DNA of 23,612 nt from JAUWNJ01 sp034190305 (GCA_034190305.1 JAXHSV010000012.1:1-23612), one strand, 5' to 3'; positions 7,590 through 16,014 are shown, counted from the stretch's first letter. Translations and numbers: made by a program. Notes: generated from the sequence alone by a model not told the origin.

Positions 7590-8513
7590 ATGAACCGAAC
7601 CAGACAGGCTGGTAAATTAGGGATTTCGGTCTCCGCGACGTTAGCAGGTGTCGCGGTGGTTGTTCTCTGCGCCGAATGGGCCCTTGTCTCGCTTGACGAC
7701 GGATGGGTGGGGCGATGTTTCCGTAGCCGAATTTCTCTTTACGCCGGCGCCGTTGCTCTGGTCTGTCTGGTGGGGCTGTACATTCTCACCGGCGCTGCCT
7801 GGCGATTGGGACGATCACAGCGAAAAAGCCGCCCCCGCACGAAAGAAACCGGCACAGCCGCTGTCGAGTTTGCCCTGCTGTTTCCCTTTGCATTGATGAT
7901 CCTGCTGATGATGATCCAGTCGATGCTGCTGATGGCGGGAAACCTTGCCGTTCATCACGCCGCATATGCAGCCGCTCGCTCGGCGGTCGTATGGGTGCCG
8001 GAAAACCTCTCGCACGATGAACCGAAGAATGTGCTGGCCTCTCCGAACTCATCGGCCAAGTTTCATCGTATCCGCTCGGCGGCGGTATATGCGGTGATGC
8101 CGGTCTCCGCCGGGAAGGGGGATTGGAGCGGCGAGGATCCGGGTAATGCAGCGGTGATTCAGGAGGGGCTGGAGAGGTTCTGGCAACTTTACGGTTCTTC
8201 GGCGCCGAACTGGGTGCAGACGATGCTGGCGGGGAAGTACCGGTACGCCTGGAATTTCACCGAGGTGTCATTGTCGGACCCTGCCGGCGGAGGCGCCTAC
8301 GGCGACCACGAAACGATTAATGTGCAGGTCAGGCACAGGTTGTACCTGTCGGTGCCGTATGCCGACTTGGTATTCAGTCTTATCGACGGCGAGGAGCTTC
8401 CGGGGGCGTCCGGCCATTACGCAATGATAGTTAACGCTGGATGTTCCCTGACCAACCAGGGCGTCGAGGATGAGATAGACGTGGAACAGTTTCCCCGCTA
8501 CGAAGAACGATAA
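7590..8513 (+). CDS. TadE-like pseudopilin with two extra N-terminal membrane helices
   Basis: A 307-residue protein. The TadE signature lies inside the chain rather than at its start: G88 followed by TAAVE with E93, then the hydrophobic FALLFPFALMILLMMIQ and the HHAAYAAARSAVVW block usual for TadE/TadG. Before it come two additional hydrophobic segments at about 11-35 and 49-72, which are not part of ordinary TadE. The C-terminal 170 residues are presumably periplasmic and resemble no domain I can name. ATG 7590 is preferred over the TTG three bases earlier. The gene follows the prepilin peptidase by 13 bp. Cleavage after G88 would release the N-terminal hairpin, if the peptidase can reach an internal site. 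Confidence 0.8.
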   Translation: MNRTRQAGKLGISVSATLAGVAVVVLCAEWALVSLDDGWVGRCFRSRISLYAGAVALVCLVGLYILTGAAWRLGRSQRKSRPRTKETGTAAVEFALLFPFALMILLMMIQSMLLMAGNLAVHHAAYAAARSAVVWVPENLSHDEPKNVLASPNSSAKFHRIRSAAVYAVMPVSAGKGDWSGEDPGNAAVIQEGLERFWQLYGSSAPNWVQTMLAGKYRYAWNFTEVSLSDPAGGGAYGDHETINVQVRHRLYLSVPYADLVFSLIDGEELPGASGHYAMIVNAGCSLTNQGVEDEIDVEQFPRYEER

Positions 8514-8543
8514 ATTTCGGCGGGGCACGGGATTTTGAAAATT

Positions 8544-11264
8544 ATGAACCAGAAAGGCGCAAACGACAATACCGCCGGCGCTTCCGGCATACTACCGGCG
8601 GGGTCCAAACTCGGTAAATACGAGATTGTCGAGCGACTTGGCTCGGGCGGGCAATCCATCGTCTATAAGGGACACGACCCCCTGCTGGACCGATATGTCG
8701 CGATAAAACAGGTTGCCCCTCAATTAGCATCTGATGAAAAGTTCACCCGGCGGTTCCGCGAAGTGGCCCGGCAACTGGCCAGGTTGGGGTGCGAAGAGGT
8801 TGTTACTCTCTACGAATTGATGGAAGAAAACGATGGGCTGTTCGTCGTCATGGAGTTTGTCGAGGGGCATACCATTGAAACGACGCTAACCGACCACCCT
8901 GAGCCGATCGACCCCACCGCCGTTCTGCATATTATCTGGCGGATAGCGTCCGGGCTGACGGAAATACACCAGGCGGGGATAGTACACCGCGACATCAAAC
9001 CGGGAAATATTATCATCGGCGAGAAACTTAAGGTAACGATTACCGATTTCGGCGTCGCGGCCAAGGCGGGAGCCGCCGTGTCAATGAAACTGGGGACGAC
9101 CAAATACATGGCTCCTGAACTGTTCGCCGGCGGGGAGGTGGACGGAAGGGCGGACATCTACTCGCTGGGGATGATCGCATACGAGATGCTTCTGGGAAGG
9201 TTGAAATTCAACGAAGTGTTTCACGACATTGTGCGCGATCCCCACAGCGAGGCGCTTCGATGGATGAAGTGGCATTCTTCACCGGAACAAGTGGCTCCAC
9301 CGCTGAGCGGGATTAATCCTGACATTCCACAGGCGCTTTCGGTAACAGTAGCCAAGATGCTTGCCAAGAATCCTGATGAGCGTTTTACGAATATCGAGGA
9401 ATTGGGCAGGGAGATTCGTGCGAATTTTTCGTCTCGGACCCGGCGACCGGTTTCACGGAAGCATCTCAGAAAGAAACGTCGCATCGCCGGCGCCGCACCG
9501 GAAGGCCGGGAACAAATCGAACGATCTCGACCGGTGGAGGACGCCGAATCAGAACCGATTACCGCCGAAATTCCCAAAGAGCCGATGCCGCTTCGTAAAA
9601 AACTTGCGATTGCCGGAGCAATTGCAGGAGTCATTATCGTCGGCTTGTTGGTGTATGGGGTAATTGACAGGTCGCAGCAGAACAAAATTCGCAAAGAAGC
9701 GCAAAACCACTATGACCGGGCGGAGAGCCTGTACAAGGAGGCATCCAAAGCGGATACATCACGGGCGGCAAAGGCGAAATATGCCGATGCAATGGAAGTT
9801 TTCAAAACCGTCCGCAACAACAAGCAATACGCTCGACAGGTGGTGGCAAGGCAGGCCGAAGTGATGGAATATTTCTGCCGGGCCCGTCTGGCGGCGCTGG
9901 AAGAGGACTGGCCTGCCGCCTATGCACAATTTGAATCTACGGACAAGTTGACGAAGCAGTTACAGCGCAGCCGAGGCGAGTTGTATAAATGGACACAGGA
10001 AAGAGAGCGGGAACTGCGTGAATTCGACTCATGGCTGACCAGTCGGCGGCACTACGTCATAGAGATGAACCGAGCGAAGAAGGCCGTCGCCGAAGGAAAA
10101 CTGGACGATGCCGACAGGATACTTTTGGAAAAGGCGGGACCGCTTGCGCTTTCCGACGAGCAGGTTGCCGAGATTCAGACGCTTCGACGGGACATAAAGG
10201 AAAAACAGAAGCAAGGCGAGTATTGGCGGTACATTCGCAGGGGCGATGAACTGGCCGGCAGCGGTAACGTTGACGGCGCGATTGGGGCATGGGATCAGGC
10301 ATTGGCTGTTCTGGAAAGCGCCAGATCTGCGATGTCATCTAATATGTACGAGGACCTGAAAGAAACCGCAGAGAAGAAAAAAACCTCACTGATAACCGAA
10401 ACAAATTATGCCGCCGCGATATCCGAAGCCGAAAAAGCCAAAAAAGCCGGCAACTTACTTGTCGCAGCAGCCGCTTATGAAAAAGCCGATAAGATCAAGC
10501 CGGACAAGACCGTTCTGGCTAAGGCGCGCGACCTGAGGCACGATCATCACCTCCGGTTGGGCCGGCAGCACCTGACCGCCAACCGGTTGAAGGAGGCGGA
10601 ACAGGAACTCAAAAAGGCAAAATCTTACAAAGCGTCTCCAGAGATTGAAACCGAATTGAAAAAAATCGTGCAAATAAAAAACTCCCGTTTGTTGCTGGAC
10701 CAGGGCGACGGGTTGTTCCGGCAGAAAAAGTACGAAGCGGCATTGGAAAAATACGAAGCCGCCGAAAAACTTTCAGCCGATGCAGAGTTGCGAGGCAAGA
10801 TCACGGATTGCCGTTATTACATCGAACTGAATGCAGCTGATGTTTATCGCGTCAAAGCCGAGTGGAGCAAGGCCGAGGCTGCCTACAACAAAGCCAGGCA
10901 GATTAAACCGGCTGTATCGGCCGAAGTTGACGCACGTCTGGCATTGCTCAGGCAGGACCGCATCTACGCCGAACAATTTGGCGCTGCTGAAAAGGCTTTG
11001 AAGGCGCGTGATCTGAACGAAGCTCTCGCAAGGGCTGAGGAGGCGAAGCTTGTCCGCGCCACTCCGGAAGTCGAACAGCTCATCAAGCGAATTCGCTACG
11101 AGCAACAGGTGGCGCTGGGCACCGAGGCAATGAACCGGGAAGATTACAACGGCGCTTCGGCATATTTTCGACAGGCCAAACGGTTCCTTGCTACGCCGGA
11201 AATCGATAAGTTGATCGAACAGGCGGATAAACTAAAGGAGGCGGCGGCATCCGGCAGCGGCTGA
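8544..11264 (+). CDS. Membrane Ser/Thr protein kinase with TPR-like C-terminal repeats
   Basis: About 906 residues. The N-terminal Hanks-type kinase has all key residues: the glycine loop LGSGGQSIVYKG, VAIK with K55, HRDIKPGN with D150, DFG at 168-170 and GTTKYMAPE. A basic linker (RKHLRKKRR) leads to one transmembrane helix at about 353-375. The remaining 530 residues, on the far side of the membrane, are highly helical; the last 270 form about six repeats of 40-50 residues with the pattern A..YEKA.K.KP, like TPRs. This is a receptor-kinase layout that may sense envelope or pilus state. A TTG at 8535 is an alternative start. Its obvious candidate readers are the two FHA proteins of the same locus. 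Lying between TadE-like and TadG-like genes, it is very likely part of the pilus unit. Confidence 0.93.
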   Translation: MNQKGANDNTAGASGILPAGSKLGKYEIVERLGSGGQSIVYKGHDPLLDRYVAIKQVAPQLASDEKFTRRFREVARQLARLGCEEVVTLYELMEENDGLFVVMEFVEGHTIETTLTDHPEPIDPTAVLHIIWRIASGLTEIHQAGIVHRDIKPGNIIIGEKLKVTITDFGVAAKAGAAVSMKLGTTKYMAPELFAGGEVDGRADIYSLGMIAYEMLLGRLKFNEVFHDIVRDPHSEALRWMKWHSSPEQVAPPLSGINPDIPQALSVTVAKMLAKNPDERFTNIEELGREIRANFSSRTRRPVSRKHLRKKRRIAGAAPEGREQIERSRPVEDAESEPITAEIPKEPMPLRKKLAIAGAIAGVIIVGLLVYGVIDRSQQNKIRKEAQNHYDRAESLYKEASKADTSRAAKAKYADAMEVFKTVRNNKQYARQVVARQAEVMEYFCRARLAALEEDWPAAYAQFESTDKLTKQLQRSRGELYKWTQERERELREFDSWLTSRRHYVIEMNRAKKAVAEGKLDDADRILLEKAGPLALSDEQVAEIQTLRRDIKEKQKQGEYWRYIRRGDELAGSGNVDGAIGAWDQALAVLESARSAMSSNMYEDLKETAEKKKTSLITETNYAAAISEAEKAKKAGNLLVAAAAYEKADKIKPDKTVLAKARDLRHDHHLRLGRQHLTANRLKEAEQELKKAKSYKASPEIETELKKIVQIKNSRLLLDQGDGLFRQKKYEAALEKYEAAEKLSADAELRGKITDCRYYIELNAADVYRVKAEWSKAEAAYNKARQIKPAVSAEVDARLALLRQDRIYAEQFGAAEKALKARDLNEALARAEEAKLVRATPEVEQLIKRIRYEQQVALGTEAMNREDYNGASAYFRQAKRFLATPEIDKLIEQADKLKEAAASGSG

Positions 11265-11268
11265 CGAA

Positions 11269-11274
11269 AGGAGG
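11269..11274 (+). promoter_or_regulatory. Shine-Dalgarno that decides the TadG start
   Basis: A perfect AGGAGG lies 8 bp before GTG 11283. An ATG at 11278 is nearer but runs into a stop two codons later (ATG CGG TGA), so GTG must be the start. Confidence 0.8.
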
Positions 11275-11282
11275 TCGATGCG

Positions 11283-13268
11283 GTGAGTATAGGCGCAGAA
11301 TTAACAATTAATGTGTCGCGCCGTTACAGGTGCGGCGAACGCTCCGGTCAGGTGTTGGTTGTCCTGCTGCTGGGGATTACATTTCTGGCGGGTTTGATCT
11401 TATATGTCATTAACGTCGGGGACCAGATCAACCGTCGCCAGGCAATGCAGAATGCCGCCGATTCAACGGCAGTTTCCGGTTCGGCGTGGATGGCCAGAAG
11501 CATGAACGTAATCGCCGGCAACAATGTGGCCATTACGCGCATGCTGGCGCTCGTTCCGCATCTGGATTCATATCCTCTTGCGACCCAGATGACGCACCAG
11601 GAGGTCGCTGCATGGGAGAAGGGTATTGCCGACCAACTGGGCAGGGGCATCCCGGACGACTGGATGCGGGAAGGGTTGGAATCGCTGCGGCTGCGAATAA
11701 CCAAGCAGCGAGACATCCTCGGTGAGATTGATAACGTATTTAACAACAGCGGTTTCGACGTTGCGCCACTGACGAACTGGTCGATCCAAGGATACGCAGG
11801 ACCGACGCCGCACGGACAGTTATGGCAGGCGGCTGAAAGCCTAGACGAATTCAACCAGGCAACCGTCCTTTCAGCCGGACTGCTCAGCCAGACCAACGCT
11901 GCAAGATATGGAAAGAGCGACTACGCCGAAACCGCCTTCATTACACCCGTCCTTCCGGAACTGCCTGCACGCAGGACCGACTTCGGAGACTTTGAAAAGC
12001 CTGTCAAACAAGGCGTCATTCCTGATAGGTCCTATCCCCACCGTCTCGGCCCGTATGACAGGCTCTTCATGTGGCGCGATTACCACTACAGCGGAGTATA
12101 TGAGCAGGACTGTTGGGTGGATGGAACACCCGGGCATGGAGCGATCCGGGGCGGAAGCGGAAACGTCAACATCGGAGGCAGGCGGTATGGCAGCAGCGCA
12201 CGAGGATACTACAGAAACCCGGACGGGTACTGGTCGAATCGGCTTGTGGGGAGAATCCTGACCGGATACACAGTCTATGGACCCTATTCCTGGATGATGA
12301 GGCGGGTCGGAAGCTTCAGCTCCCGCGAATTACCTGACACGTTCTTCTACCACAATTATTTGCAAATTGCCAATATCAAACTGGGCTACATGTGGGGCGA
12401 CAAGACTCTTAAGGAAATCCACTATCCGCGGTGGTGGACCGACTATCCTCAGGCAAAGGTCATTGCATCCGACCCATCCAATAAAATTACGCGAACGATG
12501 TTTTATCTTGTTGAGATTCGTAGTAAATATCCAAAGGGATCGTCAGGCTGGCTCTCGACGGGCAGTTACAAGACCAACGGTGAACGTCCCATCGCAATCT
12601 GGGTTAACGGGTGGGCTGATCCTGCCGAGTGGTCGGTTCCCAAGATCGCCGACTATATCTGGGAAGACCAGTATTACTATGAAACCACCGAGGACCGGGA
12701 CATCGATATCCGCGTGCAGTACGATGCAAACGGCGAGCCGGTTTGGCAGAAGGTCTATATGGTCGCCCAATATGTCTTCGGAGGCATTGATGCCGGCGGG
12801 AATGTACAGGTGTCCAACCCATCCAATTACTGCAATACTTGCCACGATGAAAGCATACTGCCCGCGCCGATCCTGCTGGATACATCCGCAGGCGATTACG
12901 ACACAGGCCAGCCGCACCACGACCTCGGTGTTCGCAGGGGCGTGTTCACGTATCTTGGCGTCGCCGGGCGCAGCAGCGAACCGATGGTCTGGGCAGGCCG
13001 CTTCGGCAGCGGGAACCCCTTCGGCCAGGTCGTCGCCGTCAGCCAGGCGGAAATATTCAATACCACCAGTTGGGACCTCTGGACACAGGACTGGAAGGCC
13101 CAACTTGTGCCTGTTACACGGTGGAATGATTGGACCGAGCGAATGGCCGACGGTGCGGCGGACGCCTCCGCTACAACAGGACTGGTCGAACCGCAGACCG
13201 TCAGTGATTTCGCCCAATATCTGGGCCGGTTCGATGAGCAAATAGTCAACGAAATGCTGCATCATTAA
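11283..13268 (+). CDS. TadG-like pilus assembly protein
   Basis: A 661-residue envelope protein. The N-terminus (SGQVLVVLLLGITFLAGLILYVINVG at 21-46, then QAMQNAADSTAVSGSAWMAR) is the standard TadE/TadG-like anchor. As in other TadG proteins the glutamate at +5 is missing, so it is probably not processed like a pilin. The rest is a large Trp/Tyr-rich periplasmic or surface domain of unknown fold. It contains a single c-type haem motif, CNTCH, at residues 517-521, unusual for this family. Start is GTG 11283 behind a strong Shine-Dalgarno. The stop TAA (13266-13268) touches the first repeat of the GxxExxY element. TadG proteins are thought to help anchor or nucleate the pilus. Confidence 0.82.
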   Translation: MSIGAELTINVSRRYRCGERSGQVLVVLLLGITFLAGLILYVINVGDQINRRQAMQNAADSTAVSGSAWMARSMNVIAGNNVAITRMLALVPHLDSYPLATQMTHQEVAAWEKGIADQLGRGIPDDWMREGLESLRLRITKQRDILGEIDNVFNNSGFDVAPLTNWSIQGYAGPTPHGQLWQAAESLDEFNQATVLSAGLLSQTNAARYGKSDYAETAFITPVLPELPARRTDFGDFEKPVKQGVIPDRSYPHRLGPYDRLFMWRDYHYSGVYEQDCWVDGTPGHGAIRGGSGNVNIGGRRYGSSARGYYRNPDGYWSNRLVGRILTGYTVYGPYSWMMRRVGSFSSRELPDTFFYHNYLQIANIKLGYMWGDKTLKEIHYPRWWTDYPQAKVIASDPSNKITRTMFYLVEIRSKYPKGSSGWLSTGSYKTNGERPIAIWVNGWADPAEWSVPKIADYIWEDQYYYETTEDRDIDIRVQYDANGEPVWQKVYMVAQYVFGGIDAGGNVQVSNPSNYCNTCHDESILPAPILLDTSAGDYDTGQPHHDLGVRRGVFTYLGVAGRSSEPMVWAGRFGSGNPFGQVVAVSQAEIFNTTSWDLWTQDWKAQLVPVTRWNDWTERMADGAADASATTGLVEPQTVSDFAQYLGRFDEQIVNEMLHH

Positions 13269-13863
13269 GAAGAAGTCCACGAATTACACGAATTGCACGA
13301 AAGCAAAAGAAGAAGAAAAAGAAGAAGTCCACGAATTACACAAATTACAAAAGAATAGAAATGAAATCGATTCCCGAAAAACATATGGTGCGAAAAAAGC
13401 AGATTTTCCATAAGGAACTAAGTTTCGAAGTGGTCGGATGCGCCTATAAGGTACATCGAACTTTGGGGCCTGGATTTCCCGAAGGAGTATATCACAAGGC
13501 ATTGTGCTATGAACTGATCAACGCAGAAATTCCTTTTGAGAGCGAAAAGGCAATCGAGGTCTTCCATGACGGAAAGATATGCGGCGAGTTCAGGGCAGAC
13601 CTTGTGGTCGATAATAAAATCGTACTTGAACTGAAGGCTTTGGAGGAATTGAACGGCAATCATATATCCCAGGCGGTTTCTTATCTCAAGGCAACAAGAC
13701 TAAAACTTGCCATCCTTATAAATTTCGGAACAGAAAACCTGGAAACACAAAGGGTCATTCTGTAAACGCGGTTGCTAGTGTTTTTCTTTTAAAATTCGTG
13801 TAATTTGCAAGTTTGTTTTTTTCTTCTTTTTTGTTTTTAAAAAAATTCGTGAAATTCGTGGAC
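13267..13863. mobile_element. GxxExxY-bearing element with paired inverted ends
   Basis: The GxxExxY gene is enclosed by mirror-image ends. On the left a motif GTCCACGAATTACAC(G/A)AATT occurs at 13275-13294 and 13327-13346. With the flanking AAGAAGAA it forms a 28-nt direct repeat (27/28 identical) with a period of 52 bp and a purine-rich filler. On the right the complement occurs at 13844-13863 (19/20 match to the first left copy) and, partially, at 13793-13811, again separated by a pyrimidine-rich (purine-rich in complement) filler. No target-site duplication is evident. The element lies between the TadG-like and second TadE-like genes without breaking either. The claim that it is mobile rests on this structure and on the related copy at 15877-16014. 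Confidence 0.65.
13361..13765 (+). CDS. GxxExxY family protein (PD-(D/E)XK-like)
   Basis: A 134-residue protein of the GxxExxY family (PDDEXK_3 fold). The naming motif is G38-F-P-E41-G-V-Y44, and the nuclease-like core is FRADLVV...VLELKA with D80, E90 and K92, so the putative active site is intact. The biochemical function of the family is not established. The gene has no role in pilus assembly that I can see; it is nested inside an inverted-repeat element and interrupts the Tad gene order. The ATG at 13361 has no good ribosome binding site, and ATG 13385 is an alternative. Confidence 0.88.
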   Translation: MKSIPEKHMVRKKQIFHKELSFEVVGCAYKVHRTLGPGFPEGVYHKALCYELINAEIPFESEKAIEVFHDGKICGEFRADLVVDNKIVLELKALEELNGNHISQAVSYLKATRLKLAILINFGTENLETQRVIL

Positions 13864-13884
13864 ATAAATCCTTACGAGGTGGAT

Positions 13885-14505
13885 ATGCCTGACAGAGGAA
13901 CAATTGGACCGCCACATATGCGGCGTGGTACAGCCATTTCCGAGTTTGTCCTGGCTATACCGTTGCTGGCTATCGTGTTGGGGCTGACGTTTTTCTTCGG
14001 ATGGGTTATGATGCACAAACATCAGGTGTTGGTTGCCAATCGCTACAGCGCCTGGCAGCGGGTGGATACCGGCGCCTGGCCTGGCGAAGACCGGCTCAAC
14101 TCCGTCGCCTTCACAAATCGCGCATCGGACGTGGTGTTGTCTTCGGAGGCCCCTGTGGGCGAGACCGCCGATGAGTTAATTTCCCGGGCCGGTAATATGA
14201 GCCCCCGCACGGAGCTACTTGCCGAAGAACTCATAACCGAACAATATCCCCCCGGCTGGCGTGCGCACGTATCGGCCGATTTTAATCCGCGCCAGGCACT
14301 CTGGCAGAATGTCATGGGTGGGATGTACGACATCCACCACCGCCACGGACGCGAAGGAGTTACCTGGCGGAGGGATGAGGTTTCCTGTTGGTCGGTGCTG
14401 CGAAACCAGTATTACTCCGAACTGGACGACTCGCTGGGTCGGGTCTCCTCGCCGGCTGACGAAATGGCGCAGATGATCCGAGAACTTTACCTGACCGGAT
14501 GGTAA
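13885..14505 (+). CDS. TadE-like pseudopilin (second copy)
   Basis: A 206-residue protein with a class III leader: RR then G15, then TAISE with E20 at +5, followed by the hydrophobic FVLAIPLLAIVLGLTFFFGWVMM. Cleavage by the CpaA/TadV peptidase after G15 is expected. The domain after the helix (RYSAWQRVDTGAWPGEDRLN...) is presumably periplasmic and of unknown fold. ATG 13885 follows GAGGTGG and gives a normal short leader. A longer frame from 13813 would add 24 residues translated from the neighbouring element and is rejected. The gene overlaps the next by seven bases. Confidence 0.83.
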   Translation: MPDRGTIGPPHMRRGTAISEFVLAIPLLAIVLGLTFFFGWVMMHKHQVLVANRYSAWQRVDTGAWPGEDRLNSVAFTNRASDVVLSSEAPVGETADELISRAGNMSPRTELLAEELITEQYPPGWRAHVSADFNPRQALWQNVMGGMYDIHHRHGREGVTWRRDEVSCWSVLRNQYYSELDDSLGRVSSPADEMAQMIRELYLTGW

Positions 14506-15038
14506 AACGATGGCCAGTGATATTTTGGTTTGCCGGCGCGGCGTGTCTTGGACTTTCGGCAGCATTTTTGTTCGGGCTTTTCAGACTCGGCGGGAGCGAT
14601 TCGCCTCGCCGACCTGATACGACCTTCTGCCGGAACGCAACGACAACGCAGCCGACGTCTGTAGTTAACCCGGCGGATATGGCGTCCCAGCCGCTGACCG
14701 GAACGGGGCTTGAAATTCTCCGGACCGACGGGGAGGACATTTTTGCTCCGCCGGGAGCAGTCCGGCGTTACGCCCTCCAAAGGAAGATTAACGGCCAGAC
14801 CGATGATATAATAGCCTACACCGTAAAGGCTGAAATCGCTGATGTGGAAAAGTTTTACAGCGACCGATTGGTCAAAGCGGGTTATAAACTAATGCAAAGG
14901 AAACCGGCGATGCAACCGGGAGGAATATCGTTGGTGTTTCTGCGAAAAATGCAGCGCTATTGTGTTAGCATGCAACAGGCCGATAAAGAAAAGAAAACGG
15001 TTAAAATAGTCCTGGTAATTTCCAGACCTGGCCGATAA
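14499..15038 (+). CDS. Hypothetical membrane-anchored protein of the Tad locus
   Basis: A 179-residue protein I cannot assign to a family. One hydrophobic segment at about 7-28 probably anchors it in the inner membrane. A Thr/Pro-rich linker follows, then a small domain with IIAYTVKAEIADVEKFYSDRLVKAGYKLM near 103-131 and a basic C-terminal strand. The ATG overlaps the TadE stop (ATGGTAA), and the next gene, CpaB, begins 36 bp downstream, so it is embedded in the pilus operon and likely serves it. Confidence 0.7.
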   Translation: MVKRWPVIFWFAGAACLGLSAAFLFGLFRLGGSDSPRRPDTTFCRNATTTQPTSVVNPADMASQPLTGTGLEILRTDGEDIFAPPGAVRRYALQRKINGQTDDIIAYTVKAEIADVEKFYSDRLVKAGYKLMQRKPAMQPGGISLVFLRKMQRYCVSMQQADKEKKTVKIVLVISRPGR

Positions 15039-15074
15039 CGGTCTGGAAAGCACGGGCGAAAAGGGAGCAATTTT

Positions 15075-15869
15075 ATGGCCGAAACTGTCGTCTGGAACAA
15101 GAAACTGCTGGTTGCATCATTGATACTGGCTGGGTTTGCAGTGGTGATGTTTTATCTTTATGACAAGGCCCAGAAGAATAAACTCAAAGGTGAGACCGTC
15201 CAGGTTCTCCAGTGGAAGCGCAGCCTGACCGCCGGAGAGGAAATCGGCGAGGAAGATGTCGGTCCCATAGACGCAAGTTTGTCGTCCAAAGACCTCAAAG
15301 GCGTTATCAGATGGGAGAACAAGTCAATCGTACTCGGCGGAAGACGCGTGAACCGCTCCGTCAGCAAGGGTGATCGCGTTTATTACAACGACATCGTGGG
15401 AGCATCCGAAAAGACGCCTGCAGACGAAATAACTCCGGGTATGCGAGGTTTCACTTTGCAGGTCGATCCTAACTATACTCCCGGCGACATGCTTCGTGTC
15501 GGAGGGCGGGTGGATGTGATGGGCATGGTTCGCCTCAAAGGAAAACCGGCTAAAACCTATACGCTGGTTCAGAACCTGCGAGTTCTGGCGATTGGCGGGA
15601 AGGCGCGAAAGACCGAAGAATCCTTAGGGTCAAAACGTGAACGACAGTACAATTCCGGAATAAGCGTCTATCGCTCCGTAACCGTGGAGGTTTCGCCGAC
15701 ACTGGCTGAACAACTCGTTGACCTGATGCCGCGAATTATGGGAAAGGTTTGGCTGACAGTGCGAAATCCAACTGACATGCCGGGAAGGGGTTCCTATACG
15801 GGCATAAACCCCCAGGTCGAATCGGTATTGTCCCAGCCCTTGCCTAATAAAACAATCGGCCCGGAGTAA
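15075..15869 (+). CDS. cpaB: Flp pilus assembly protein CpaB/RcpC
   Basis: A 264-residue periplasmic protein with an N-terminal anchor at about 11-29. A SAF-like domain follows (VQVLQWKRSLTAGEEIGEED at 42-61, later VNRSVSKGDRVYYNDI), then the RcpC/CpaB domain GMRGFTLQVD...GDMLRVGGRVDVMGMV with TLVQNLRVLAIG. CpaB proteins bridge the inner-membrane complex and the outer-membrane secretin, and may contact peptidoglycan. The ATG follows AAAAGGGAG. No secretin gene is next to it, which is unusual because cpaB and cpaC are normally adjacent. Confidence 0.88.
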   Translation: MAETVVWNKKLLVASLILAGFAVVMFYLYDKAQKNKLKGETVQVLQWKRSLTAGEEIGEEDVGPIDASLSSKDLKGVIRWENKSIVLGGRRVNRSVSKGDRVYYNDIVGASEKTPADEITPGMRGFTLQVDPNYTPGDMLRVGGRVDVMGMVRLKGKPAKTYTLVQNLRVLAIGGKARKTEESLGSKRERQYNSGISVYRSVTVEVSPTLAEQLVDLMPRIMGKVWLTVRNPTDMPGRGSYTGINPQVESVLSQPLPNKTIGPE

Positions 15870-15876
15870 AAAAGAG

Positions 15877-16014
15877 AGCCACGAATTTCACAAATTGTAC
15901 GAAAGTAAAAGAAGAAGAAAAAAAAGAGATCCACGAATTTCACGAATAGAAAAGTGTAAGAAGTATTATCTTTCTGCTTATTTGAAATATGTGTAATTCG
16001 TGTAATTTGTGGAC
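15877..16014. mobile_element. Gene-less relative of the GxxExxY element (MITE-like)
   Basis: This 138-bp gap element carries the same left end as the GxxExxY element: GCCACGAATTTCACAAATT ending at 15896 and TCCACGAATTTCACGAAT at 15930-15947. The copies are again 52 bp apart, with a nearly identical filler (CGAAAGYAAAAGAAGAAG). The right end is AATTCGTGTAATTTGTGGAC at 15995-16014, complementary to the left motif. Only about 46 bp separate the two ends and there is no coding frame. It lies between the cpaB stop and the FHA-CpaF start and ends 17 bp before that ATG. Confidence 0.65.

Noticed and set aside
12367..13245. Plus-strand frame of 292 codons in another phase, and a minus-strand frame of 245 codons (12543-13280)
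   Set aside because: Both overlap the TadG-like gene, which has the good ribosome binding site and family N-terminus; the alternative products look like out-of-frame translation.
13267..13346. Two 28-nt direct repeats with regular spacing, reminiscent of a CRISPR array
   Set aside because: Only two copies exist, the spacer is low-complexity purine sequence, and the same motifs occur inverted on the other side of GxxExxY. They are element ends, not a CRISPR array, despite the cas genes 10 kb away.
13813..13884. N-terminal extension of the second TadE-like protein
   Set aside because: The extra 24 residues are a translation of the right end of the GxxExxY element; ATG 13885 has the ribosome binding site and gives a normal prepilin leader.
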